27,622 nucleotides of DNA from Plakobranchus ocellatus. Lineage: Eukaryota; Mollusca; Gastropoda; Plakobranchidae. The stretch's first letter is position 1. Each line of letters begins with the position of its first letter. Shown here piece after piece: positions 10,831 to 22,300 of this stretch. Made by a program: the position numbers and the translations under genes. The notes below the pieces were generated by a model. The model did no database searches. It was given only the letters and a program-made list of their open reading frames with translations, and was not told the DNA's origin. The stretch spans positions 14,650 through 42,271 of the forward strand of contig BLXT01008389.1 in the NCBI GenBank assembly GCA_019648995.1. The letters are read 5' to 3'.

Positions 10831-11496
10831 TGGGTCGCCAATGTGTCACAAGCACCAGAAATAAAAGGTAGATAATATCTCTGATGTGAGACGTTGAGTT
10901 CTTTAGATCTATTTAGATCTAGCTGAAAATAATGGAACGCTGGAGATTGTGTGAAAACATAAAAAACTGAGTTTATTTAACTCAACAGCAGGAAATCAAA
11001 TCAAACAATATTCATATAGGCCGTCAGTACAAAAACTAAATCCATCTCTATGAATCTGCGTAATCGTTATACATTGATATCTCTGTGAACTCTTTGCGTA
11101 CTCTGTGTGATACTTTCATCAATCTTCTCCCGGTATTTATACTTTTTCCAAAAGTAAACTACAGATTTCTGGAAATCTATCCCATAATGCAAGCATAGAA
11201 TATTTGAAAATATAGATCTAGAACGTTACATCATAATCCTAAAATCAAAACAAAGCATTCTTCAAGAAGATACAAGGGAAATCCTTGGACTATAAATAGA
11301 ACATGAGTCACATTCGTTTACGTAATGAATTCTCGTTTGCTTTGCATAAATAAACTTCCCTTAACTGGGTCATTCTAGAATTCTCGAGTTGACGTGCATT
11401 CAAAAGCAAGCCCTAAGTCTAGTTTATGTTACAAAGAGAAATAACAGAAGAAATCGCAGATTTATGTGCAGAGCTTGGCAATACCACCATATAACA
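10831..11496 (-). mobile_element. LTR retrotransposon 5' LTR plus primer-binding site (fragment, minus strand)
   Basis: Read on the minus strand, an LTR of about 655 bp begins TGTTATATGG (11496) and ends TGTGACACA (10842). One base later comes TGGCGACCCA (10840-10831), complementary to a tRNA 3' end (tRNA ending GGTCGCCA), as expected for a primer-binding site. Inside the LTR are a TATA box GTATAAATACC (11142-11132) and, about 160 bases on, AATAAA (10977-10972), in the correct U3-R-U5 order. Short leader sequence (10772-10830) follows before the piggyBac-like element interrupts it. No gag or pol frame is present. The superfamily is probably Ty3/gypsy, inferred from LTR and primer-site style only. 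Confidence 0.75.
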
Positions 11497-12786
11497 GAAA
11501 AGCGTTTGGTCAAGTCAGGCCTGATTTCAAAGCTATTATTGACTGCCAACATTGATAAACACTTTTAAAAAGTTAATCCTGGGAAAATGAGAAGTTTTGG
11601 AGTGGGTTGAAGTTTACAAGTCTCTGTCATGAGAGGGGTTTTTCAGGAATGGCCAAATAAAGGATGAAATTTTTTGTGAGCTAAAAACTTAAGAAAATCA
11701 GTCTGCCCAGTTCCTGTACACTTTCAAAGTCACTTTATTTTTGATCATCAGTTTTAAATTTTGGTTTGTGAGCTAAGTAATGTATGTCATGTACATAATG
11801 CATGGATTTATTGTCGTAACACTCCTCAAAAAATTGTGTAACACACATCACATGACATGTATTACAAATTTCAACCCCCCAAGTATGACAAATGTGTGAA
11901 GTTTAAAGCCATTTTTGTAATTTTAATGAATAGTACATTGGTATTTGGAGAAAATGTCAGACATTGGAGAATAAAGATTCACTTCAGTAGTTGTTAAATA
12001 AGGAAAGTAACATGGTTTAAACTTGACGTGTATTATATAGCATTCACAGTTATTATTTTTTGCCATATTAATAAAATTGCCGTAATTGTAACACAATGCA
12101 TGATTTTTTTAAAATGAAGCTCATCCTAAGAATCATAAAATAAAAGAGCCATTTTCATGTCTCTAAATATGAACCATCCTGAAAAATTGCATAAAAAATA
12201 TATAATGTCTGTCTTTACAAAAATAAACCCTTGCAAAAGCAAGCCAATTAAACATTTTGAACGCTTTCTTTCATTTTCTTTAGGTACTAGTGTGGTAATA
12301 AACATTTTTCATACAAAAAAAAACAAGTTTGTAGTCTCTTCAGTTTTAACTCTTTACCTACTGTTTGACATTTCATGGAATGGCTCATTATAGGCCCCCC
12401 CTATTTCTAACTCTTTTGACCTGATTCATCCCTAGATCGTTTGCGATGTGTATTATATTTTTCATAATTATTTAGGGAAATATTTTATCCAACACTAGAT
12501 CAAGATTCATTGAAGATAAATGCCAGGTCTGAATATCTCATCATTGTAAAAATGTAATACCAAGGTTCAATTTAGCTATATATGAATTCTGTAAGACTCT
12601 TTTTCTGCCTCTCTCTGGCGAGTTTTAGAAATGTAATTGCAGGTTCGCATCCATAGAATAATCAGATTATTAAAATTAGATTCTTTGCTCTCCAGTCCGA
12701 CATGTCCAGTCTATCTTTGGTTGGACAAACGTTACACCTGTCAAAGTTGAATTTACTTGGCTTAGCTTTTATTTGACATGGCAAAG

Positions 12787-12819
<33 letters not shown>

Positions 12820-13155
12820 CTCACTTGATTTCTCGCTCTATCATTATTTCTCTGGTTTGCCATCACCTTGTCTGAATGTCTCCACCTCATCTACAACCTC
12901 AGCCACAGAATAGTTAACAGCAGTACATAAAATAGCCATTTTGATAAAATTCTGCATTCAAGTTTAGCTCATTGCCTCAGAGGTCAGAGGAGATCAAATT
13001 GTGCAGCATTTGTACTGTATTGAAAATCTTAGATAATGAGATGAATTATTGTTTTAACATTGATTCAGTGCCAATATGGTTTTATTTTTCCTCTTATAGA
13101 AGACCACACAATTGAAAGTGTGTCCTAGTCATATTGATGTTAACTTTTTCCTCAG
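11497..13155. other. Intergenic region and shugoshin upstream sequence
   Basis: AT-rich sequence between the LTR and the first coding exon of shugoshin. The acceptor TTTTTCCTCAG at 13145-13155 means a 5' non-coding exon, and therefore the promoter, should lie here or further upstream, but I could not identify either. The 78-codon frame at 12157-12393 has low-complexity K/N/F composition and no support. A TTAACTCTTTACC string at about 12344 resembles a piggyBac end but has no visible partner. Confidence 0.45.
12788..12818. repeat. (TC)n microsatellite
   Basis: About 15 TC dinucleotides, some 340 bases upstream of the first shugoshin coding exon. Pyrimidine tracts of this kind are common near promoters, but no function is shown here. 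Confidence 0.95.
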
Positions 13156-13309
13156 AACATGATGGATACACCTCTTAATGTAGCAAAAGTCCCACGCAGA
13201 AAGTTGAAGAAAGTCTTGAAAAAGACAAAAAATTCAGCTGCTTTCAGTCATAACAATTCCAGCCACCAGTTGTATCAGAAGAAAATAAAAAGTGCCATCA
13301 ACACCAGCT
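13156..13309 (+). CDS. SGO: Shugoshin exon 1 of the coding part (residues 1-50)
   Basis: The acceptor is CTTTTTCCTCAG|AAC and the start codon at 13159 is followed by a second ATG, so translation may begin at either. The exon ends CAGCT|GTAAGTA with one base left over. The 50 residues are very basic (VPRRKLKKVLKKTK). An acceptor directly before the start codon shows that at least one upstream non-coding exon exists. The basic N-terminal tail before the coiled coil is typical of animal shugoshins. Confidence 0.85.
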
Positions 13310-16300
13310 GTAAGTACAGTTCATTTATAAAATTTTCTTTTCTGTTATACAAGTTTTTCTGTGAAACAATGTAATGAGGTTTTTTATGAAGGTATTTTCC
13401 ATAGCATTAGCAATAAAGGTTTTTCTTTTTCTGCTTTCATTTCTACATTTATCCTTTTCTCTTTCTCAGTAAACCTTACAAGCAATGTGCGGACGCTTCA
13501 GGCCAACAACCGCTCACTGGCAATTCGTGTGGAAAAACTGCGTGGAGAATTACGGTTAGCAATGGATGTACACACCGGTCTCCTGCGACAGAACCACAAT
13601 CTAAATGAGCGAATTTTGGAATTAGAACGGCAGTTAGATATGGCACCGTCCATCATAGATCATGAAGTAAACAGTCGCTATCAGGTTAGTCTGCATAAGT
13701 TTGACATTTATTTAGCAAATCTTTTGGTGTGGTTAATATAATTTTTAATTTTGCAATGACATGTAAACATTAACGATATGTTGACTTTGAAAAGTGTTTG
13801 TCTTGTGAATAAAATAGGTGTTTTAATTTAAAAACAAAAAATCAAATGCTCTTTCTCTGCAATAGCCTTTAACTATTCAGATACTTTCTGAATTCATTCA
13901 GGTTACATAGTTTTCATGTTTTTCTTTAATTTCTTATTTGATTCAAAATGGAGAAGACTTCATAATTCTTCTTTATGATGATTAAACACTTACTTTTTTC
14001 TCTGTTGCTGATGTGAAAACGTTAAATGGTTGTAGCATGCATGTTCCATACTCTTTTGGAATATAATTTTGCTGTTTTTAGCTCATTTGGACTAGTGTCA
14101 ATTTACATGGGGTAGGGTTTATCCACAGATTTTTGCAAAAACGTTACTTTTAGCAGCTGCTGATCTATATTTTAAGTTTGAAATATCTCTGCAGCTATAC
14201 ACTATGTGTGGATTTGATGAAAGAAATTTTCTGAAATCACTTAAGGAGGTTTGATGATAGGTCACTTGATTACTGACCACAAGTATTCATCAGAAAAATC
14301 AAAGCTTCAATTTTTTTTTTATACAATGTTTATATTAGGAGGATTGTCCCATCTGGTACTACTTGGTTACCATTTGAGAGTTCTGAGTTTTTAATCTTTG
14401 TCCCAAAACAATTTTTCATTGCTTCCACATGTACATCCCAACAATAAATGGATATCCAAGCTAAGTCTTTTAAGATTTAGCATGAGTATAGACAGCAATG
14501 GCAAAGTACTTCAGAGTGCAGCACGCCAAGATAAATTAGGATCCCACTTTTAGTTCCATGATGCTTGTACCAACCATGGGCATACTTAACTTTTGCAATG
14601 TTTATGTGCCTTATTCATAATTGTCGATCGTAAGTAGAACAGCATTGGTAAAAATAAAGATGGGCTCACATATTGGCTCACAGCCCTACAGGATTTTCAC
14701 CACTAAGTCCTAAAAGGGATATATGTAGATATTTATTGTGGGCTTTTTTCTTATTGTTGTTGTCTTTTTGTTTCTTTAGATTTTTAAACTAATTTCCACG
14801 ATTTTTATAGATCACATGGTCATTTTCAATTCCCTTAATTCCTCTCTCTTTTCAAACTACAGGCCAAGTTACAGAAAATGCAGTCTCAGTTGGAGTTACT
14901 TATATCTAATGCTTCAGTCTCCACTAAAATCCTTGGTGAGATGAAAGATCAATGTTTTTTGACGCCTAGAAAATCAGGCAGTACATTGGCTGCCCTTAGC
15001 CTCAGACGCTCTACTCGTTCATCCCAGTGTACTGCTCCAGCAAATTTCAGCCCAGGCTCTACCTTGACACCTCAATATTGTGACACAGATCACGAGATGC
15101 GTTATGGGTATGAGGCTTTACCTGCTCACAAAAATGATTCCTTGAACGTAAAACTTGTCAGAATTGCCCTCAGAGATGTAAAGCTAAAAATAGGGGCTGT
15201 TCAGATGTAATCTTACACCTTTTCTGGGACTTTTTGATCTCCCTTCCCCCTTCTTACACTTTTCTTACCTATGTTTCTCTCCCTCCCCCTGTTATATTAC
15301 ATTGTTGATCTGTTATAAATAATGCTTTTAATAATAATAATATTTAAAAATAATAATTGTGTGGCATGTTAACGTATTAAGCATTAAGTACATAATTTAT
15401 GAATAGCCTTTTTTCCAAATTCTTGAATGACCATGACATAATGAAATTTTGCATGCACACATGGTGGTTGCTCTGATCTGTTGGGCTAGGCCTGTGCTCA
15501 TGAGAACTTACATCCTATACAAGGCTTAGCGTGCATATATGGCAAGTGTTCATTTTTCTTGAGTTGTAGGTTAGACAGCAAGCGAGAGAAGTTGAAAGTT
15601 TGAAGGAGTATAGAATGCTTACTGTTGCTACAAAACCACTATGACTAAATATTACAATTTAATTATTTTTCTTTAAAATGTGTATTCCTGGGTCAGTAAT
15701 TGTGAAAGAAAATACCCTACAACTAGAATTCAAACCACAGACTCTTTATTAAGATTCTCACAAGGACCAGTGGATATTCTTGCACATACTAGTTGCTCTT
15801 TTAAACAACCTTTAATAATCAGTAACCGGGAAAAGATTTTCTGGGGTTCTCAGTAATCATTGAGTATGCAAGTTGGTAAATATCAGGCAGATAAACGAAT
15901 TTGAGTAAATTCCTAAGCAATGACTTATTGTTGCAGTCTTAAACCATATTTTAGGCTTGCTACTTTATCACAAGGTCTATATTCAACATTTGATTATCTT
16001 GTAGATTAAAAGAGAGCTATAAATGAATTGCTGTAGTTGAAATTATTTTTTGTATCGGTGTAACAGTAAACTGCTTTTGTGGACCTCTCGTGGCAATCAT
16101 AATGATAATAATAAAGATGCTAATAATAATAATATGACATTTACATTGCTCAGATCCTTAGTTCCATCACTGTTCTATGCACTTTACATATATATTCATT
16201 AAAAACATTTGCATATGCACATACATATACATATGCAATTCTACATTTATGCAGAGTCATTAAGTAAATCATTCAAATTGGCAAAAATGTAAAATCAATA

Positions 16301-19300
16301 CTCTAATATTTATAAATATAGGCGATGTAATACTGTTAGACTGATTCATTAAATGATTGTATGTTAATAAGAATAGTTACCGTCTCCTCATGTGTTATTT
16401 TTCATGTTATTTTTTTTTCCTTTTTATTTTTTCACCTCACAAAAGTATAATATTACATTGGCTCAAGACCTCCCCCCACCCCTTAAGGTATAAGATTATA
16501 TTTGAACGCCCTTATAATGGTTGAAAGCATTGAAAAAATAATTTTGCTTATTGCATATGATTACATTTTTTGTTTTTTTAAGTCAGCATAAATGTTTTGT
16601 GATAGTAAATTTTGCTTTTTGTCTTGATTGAATGTTGACAAATGACGATTTTCTTTAAGGACGTCACATGAAGAGGAAAAATTTAAAAAACTTGTTTTGT
16701 TCATTTTAACTCATTGTGCCCTATGTACGAGATAGCTCAGACAGCTTGACCTAGTTTTGTGGACCAAGCACGAGTCATCTCGTAAACCATGGTTCAGTGC
16801 TGTAGACCAAGCACGGCTATACTCAGCTAAATATGTTTACAATGTTATCGTCTTTTCATTACAAATAGCTCTTCTTTAGAGTGAAAATGAAAGGGTCTTC
16901 ATCACATGACTTTCTACAATAGCGTTAGTTTATAGTTTTAGCGGTGACATCATAATTTTGTTGAATACTTCGTTTTTTTTTACCGGATTTAGCTGCTGTA
17001 ATCGATGGCTCACTTATATTACCTTTATTTTTAATGTATTTTCTACAAAGAGCGCTAGTGTATTAAAGTACCTATGTATGTCTTCATTGAACTTTATTTA
17101 AAACTTCCTGAAAATCAAGAAAAAAAACCTTTTATATTAAACTACGGCCCAAAACCATAACATGAATAACCATGAACACAGCTAAACATAGTTGGTCCAG
17201 TCGGAGTGGCTCTGTGCTGGACAGCCAGTCTGTGACCTAATTAAGCGGCGTGCTAGACCAGGGTAGAATCAGTTAATAGACCTTCTATTCAAAACTGCTA
17301 ATATATGTTTTACAATACAGAAAAAATATTTCTTGTCTTCTTTAACTTATCCTGTAAAGTTTGAGAAAATGTCCCAGACGAATCTACTTTAAATTACCCT
17401 GAACAACATTTGATCCCATTGGGCATATGAAGATAGCTCTGTTTCATAAAGGTTTATATGACTATTTGATTTTTTAGAAATAGGCATGAAAAGTAGGAAT
17501 TTGGTAAGATTCAATGGGAGACTTTGGACACTACAAGGCCCTTAGGCTTTGTGAATGCTATAAATTCTTAATGTTTATTCCTCCTGGGTAATTTGAGTTT
17601 AAACCTCTTTAAAAGAATGAAATATTTAAGAGGATATTCTAAGCATTAGACGGTTAAAATAATTAGGAGAGTAGAAGCTTATTTCTATAAAACATATTGC
17701 TGGGGCACAACACTAACCAGTTCCCTGTAATCAACACAGAAAATGAAATTAAAAAAAAAAAGCAAAATATTTTACACAGAGTCATTTTCAACAAATTATT
17801 CATAATCATATTTGTCTTTTACATGAGTCATTAAAAATAGGAAGCGTCAATTCGCATCGTAAAAAACGATGCGCATTGCTTTTTTTTTCAATTCACATCA
17901 TAAAAAACGATTAACTGTAATTACTTTTACATTCGCATCGTAAAAACTGACGTGCATTGTTTGTTTTCTTTTTTCAATTCGCATCGTAAAAGCACTGAAC
18001 AAAGTTAACTTTGCCTTCGAAGTGGGGACAGCAAAATAAGGGACAGTTCACAATTGACGTCAACCAAGATTTGGGGGGAGGGGTCGGTAAAAAGTTGACA
18101 GAAGTTCACAAGGGGAAGGGGGTGGTCTTAAAAAGTTGATATAAACCATACTACTATAATTTATAAATCAAAGAAAACTTAGAGAAACACTGTACATGGC
18201 CTTCAAACGAGACAAAAGATACTTGCGTTCTCACAAGCTTTCTGGCAACCCTGATGTTACTGTTGTTTTCATAAACTAAAAACAAAGAAAATGGTGATGA
18301 ATGCCTCTGAATGTTATCAAGATTCTTACAAAGCTTTTAATGCAGCTCATCCTTCTCTAAAAGGTTCTAAAATTCTAGAAAAAGCGAATTCTCCATGGAC
18401 AATTTTAAAGAAAGAAATAGAAGAAGGCAGTGTCATCAACTTTAATGATCAAATGAATGCACTGAAATTGAAAGCTTCTAAGCTCTTACATAAAATATAA
18501 CGAAAAACTGTTAAAATTTGTTGTTGGGACATTGCTAAAAAAAAGTAATTTGATTTCTCAAAATTGAATAGGCAAAACATTGATTATGCACTGTGTACAT
18601 CATTACGCATTACATCCGAGCGGTTAACATAAATGAATAAGAGTGTTCAAGTTGACATCAACTGGGGGGGGGGGGGGGTCAAGTTTTGCCAAATTTTCGC
18701 TTTTTACGAAGCGATGGTGATACTTTTATTTTTCTTCTTTTATTTGCTGTCTCCCTTTTTCTGAATTTTTTTTTTAAAGAACGAAGGCGTTACCACATGG
18801 GGAATGGCGCTTGGCGGTTCTGTTTTTTTTGAGTGAAAATGAAAGTGTGAGAGTTACACTGCTTAAGTCCGATGTTTACGATGTACTTTGCAAAAAAAGC
18901 AAAATGCATCGAATTTTACGATGCGAATTGACACTTTGTTAAAAATATTATAACAAGTGGGAGAGTAGCAGCGCAATTATAATTTAATATGAGTTATTTG
19001 AAAAAAAATGTACAACAGCTTGATTATTTTGTAAGTCAGGATGAAATGAGAAAAAATCCCTCTGGCTATAAAATGACATTGAAATTTGTGAAAAAAAATT
19101 GCATCATTGAGTTGGGCTAGCATATTGAAAGCAAAGCATGAAAGATCATGTTTTAAAAATATTCTTTTCTCTTCTTAAATTTCAATACTGAATTCATGGG
19201 AAAAAATGGTTGCTTGAGGAATGTCTATATCTGGATGTTTTAGCCAAAGTGGAGATCTGATAAAAAAACTTTGTTGTGCAAGAGTTCCTATGATCAACAC

Positions 19301-22300
19301 TCTTGATGACTCTTCCAATTTTGAGGTTATAAGCTGCTTATTCATTTGATTTGGGTATTCTTGAAATAATTATGCCACTTTTTGTGGGAAAAAACTCTTT
19401 CCTCTCCATTTTTTCCTTATAAAGGCTCTTGATGTATGAGCTGGTCCTTTGATGCACTCTGACTGTTAATAAAAAATCCCATTTTTCTTAAATACATAGA
19501 TGGCTTGCTGCCAAGAAGAAACAGATTCCATCACCAGGAGTATTTCTGCTTTCTTTCATAATCTTGCTTTGGAAAAATTGGCAATATTCATTTCCTCTTT
19601 TGCTACTGACTCAAGTTTTGTCTCCTTTAGTTGATTTTAAGGGATTTTCTTTGAAATAGCCAACCAATTAGTCTGGTAATGGTAGGGTCTGTTAAGTTTT
19701 GTACTTCCAAGAACTGTTGTCCCTGCGTTTCTTTAATTTATGCCTTTTTCACATTAGGCATATGCTCTCTGTACAATCTCATTCTGTTTGTGGGTGACAC
19801 AGCCAAAAGAGGATCAAGAAAAGAGGGACAAAAGTGAAGATTATTTTGGAGTTTTAGCACTGACATAAACAAGATTTTAAGAGTTGGCAACCATTTATGT
19901 ACATAATCTTCCTTTTTTCTGTTTTATTCAGAATTATGATGTTTGCTGCCAAATCCAAAACTTTCTAGTGGCAGGTATCTGGCTAATTGGGAAAGTTAAA
20001 AATATCTACATATCCTAAGTATCAAGATATGTTCAATATGCCCCTGTGGTAAACATGCAAACTTGACCCTCTACTTTGTCCTTGATATTTGAAGGATCAC
20101 CTTTTTTTCTGTTTTTGTTTTTATTAGAGTTGAAGACACACATAAAGCTTTCACTGATGAAACGCCTGTATGAAGTATTGAAATAACCACCGTTTTTAGA
20201 CAGGTTTCTAGCAGTCTAGACATATTTTGCCTCTTTGCTCACATATCTCAGATGATTCATGTTATGAACTTTCTTCTCTTTGTCTTTCATAATTATTTCC
20301 TTTTCGAGTATGCATTTGCTTTAGCATATCTTGTGCATAAATAAAAAAAATGGTTGATTTGTAGCCCATTGATCCATACTTTTTAATAACAATAGTAGAC
20401 TAGCTAGTTATCTACTGCCTTTTGTAAAATGAATTTTCAAAATAACCTTTCGCCACATTAAGGATCTAATCGTATTGTTTTTAAATTTATTGCAGGTGCT
20501 GTGGTTGTTGTTGACATACATGTACTTTACTTTAATGTGTATTATAGTCACCTTCAAGAAACCTTATCTTGTAGCATTTTTCTTTTTCGCTTCTGTTTTT
20601 ATAGGCAAGACAAAAGTCCTGAAGTTCTAGATGAGGGATATATGCAAGAGTTATCCCAGGTTGTGGAATCATCATATCTGGAAGATAAGCTGTTATCAAC
20701 GTCTTCACTACCTCAAGGTTTGGGATGATTGCTAAAGCCCAATAATTAGTGCTAAGCATATTGATTTAGAACAACTTAAGACACAAACTGAACTTTTTTT
20801 TGACCAAGTTAATAACAAAATAAAAAACAATTTAATCTTTGATTATTGTGAAAAGTTGGCCCTTAAAAAGTATGCGGAAAAAGGTTTCCTTGTATATATT
20901 TGAATATATACATTTATGAACTTTTGAAATGTTCATAAGCAATCATTCTGATGCAGATTGGCAGAGATTACTGCTGGTTCTGTCATTAGTCATGAAATTT
21001 ACCTGCATTCATTTTGCCATTTTTGCTATACTTTTGCTTCTTAGGAAGGGGAAAATAAAAATTTTCAGCTTTGCATACAAAAACATTTGCAAATTTCAGT
21101 ATTAATCAGGCATGGGAATGGTCCACCAAAACGCAGGTTACGCAGGTTCCCGTGGAAAATAAAAATATTCTAAAATTTTAACAGGTTGGTGGAAATAATG
21201 TCCGGGGGCAAATTTAAACATTTTATACAGCAGTAAATTCTTCCGCTAGCTGCCATGAAAGGCCTCCAAATGCTTTAAATTAGTGAATTGTTTTTGGTCG
21301 CTGGACCTAGCCTGGTTTTTTGCTTTTTCACATAAGCAATTCCCATGTCTGATTAATATCATTACACTTTTTGTGAATATTGAAACTTATCGATTACTTT
21401 TTCACTTATGATCACATGCCATTTAAAAACGAAATAATGTTAAATTTTTTTCTACTTTTTATGAATTTTAGGTATGGTTGTTTGCCTAAGATTTGACTCT
21501 TAAAACAAAAGATAATGTAATATGAGAAAAAAAATTGAGCTTGTTTATACATCCTCATATTTTTAATAGAAACTTGCAAGTACGTTTTTTTTTTTCTTTT
21601 TGTCACCTATCTCCTTCAGGATTTTCCTGAAATTTGGCTTTCTCATCTTTAGATTTAATATAAAAAAATTATCCTCAAACTTTCACTATTATCATGTTCA
21701 GTTTTTAGACATTTTGTCTTTTATCCTTAAAAAATGGGGTTGTAAGCAACTTACAGCAGATATGTATTTGATTTTTTTTTTTGCGATTTGCACAAATGCT
21801 TTTCTCTGTTTTTTTTTTTTTTTCCTTCAGTACTTCATTATTCTACCCAAAATATCAGCTTTTTTATGTCTTAGAGAATGAATTGTTTTTAGGTTAAAAC
21901 ACTAACTTCTTGTAAAACTAACATTTTGCATTTCATTGCGAGAAGGGAATGATCAAAAGGCATACACAATACAGATAAAAAATTTTTGAGTACCCAATGA
22001 GCTGTTATATAAATGAGACATGCTTAATGTTTCAAAAATTTCTTATTTGTTCTGGAATTCTACCTGAAAATTACCTGCTTTCTGGAAATCAGCATTTTTA
22101 TCAAAAAACCCTAATTTTGTGGATTTGGGATTGGCTGTACCCTCTGTAATAAACCTAATCTAGGTTAAGCGGCGCTTTTCTGCATAAATAGCGTGAGAAT
22201 CTTTGAGAAGGTAAAACAAAATAAGAAAAAAATATAAGGGCACTAACACTGCAACAAACTTATTACATGTATGGTGCTCTTGGCTAAACCTTTTCCTGTT

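Larger units (their letters stand above)
17840..18938. mobile_element. Non-autonomous DNA transposon with palindromic inverted ends and TTAAAAATA target duplication
   Basis: The left end has GTCAATTCGCATCGTAAAA followed by AACGATGCGCATTGC. The right end is the inverse: GCAAAATGCATCGAATTTTACGATGCGAATTGAC. Each end can fold on itself (CGCATCGT/ACGATGCG). CGCATCGTAAAA recurs in three forward places in the first 150 bases. The 9-base direct repeat TTAAAAATA flanks both sides (17831-17839 and 18939-18947), compatible with an 8-9 bp target-duplication class such as hAT or P. The interior has G-rich strings and one 69-codon ORF but no recognisable transposase. Confidence 0.8.
15108..20604 (+). other. 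SGO: Shugoshin intron 3 (5.5 kb, transposon-rich)
   Basis: This intron contains two bounded DNA transposons (16706-17276 and 17840-18938) and a decayed minus-strand coding relic (about 19.6-20.3 kb), each listed separately. It also has short AAT-type repeats at about 15330-15360 and 16098-16130. The rest is plain AT-rich sequence. Confidence 0.75.

Noticed and set aside
12157..12393. 78-codon plus-strand frame upstream of shugoshin
   Set aside because: AT-driven K/N/F composition, no splice support and no similarity that I can see.
12344..12440. TTAACTCTTTACC string as a possible third piggyBac-type end
   Set aside because: No inverted partner with TTAA was found within a plausible distance on either side.
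12642..12652. GGTTCGCATCC, similar to a tRNA or SINE B box
   Set aside because: No matching A box at the right distance and no cloverleaf can be folded around it.
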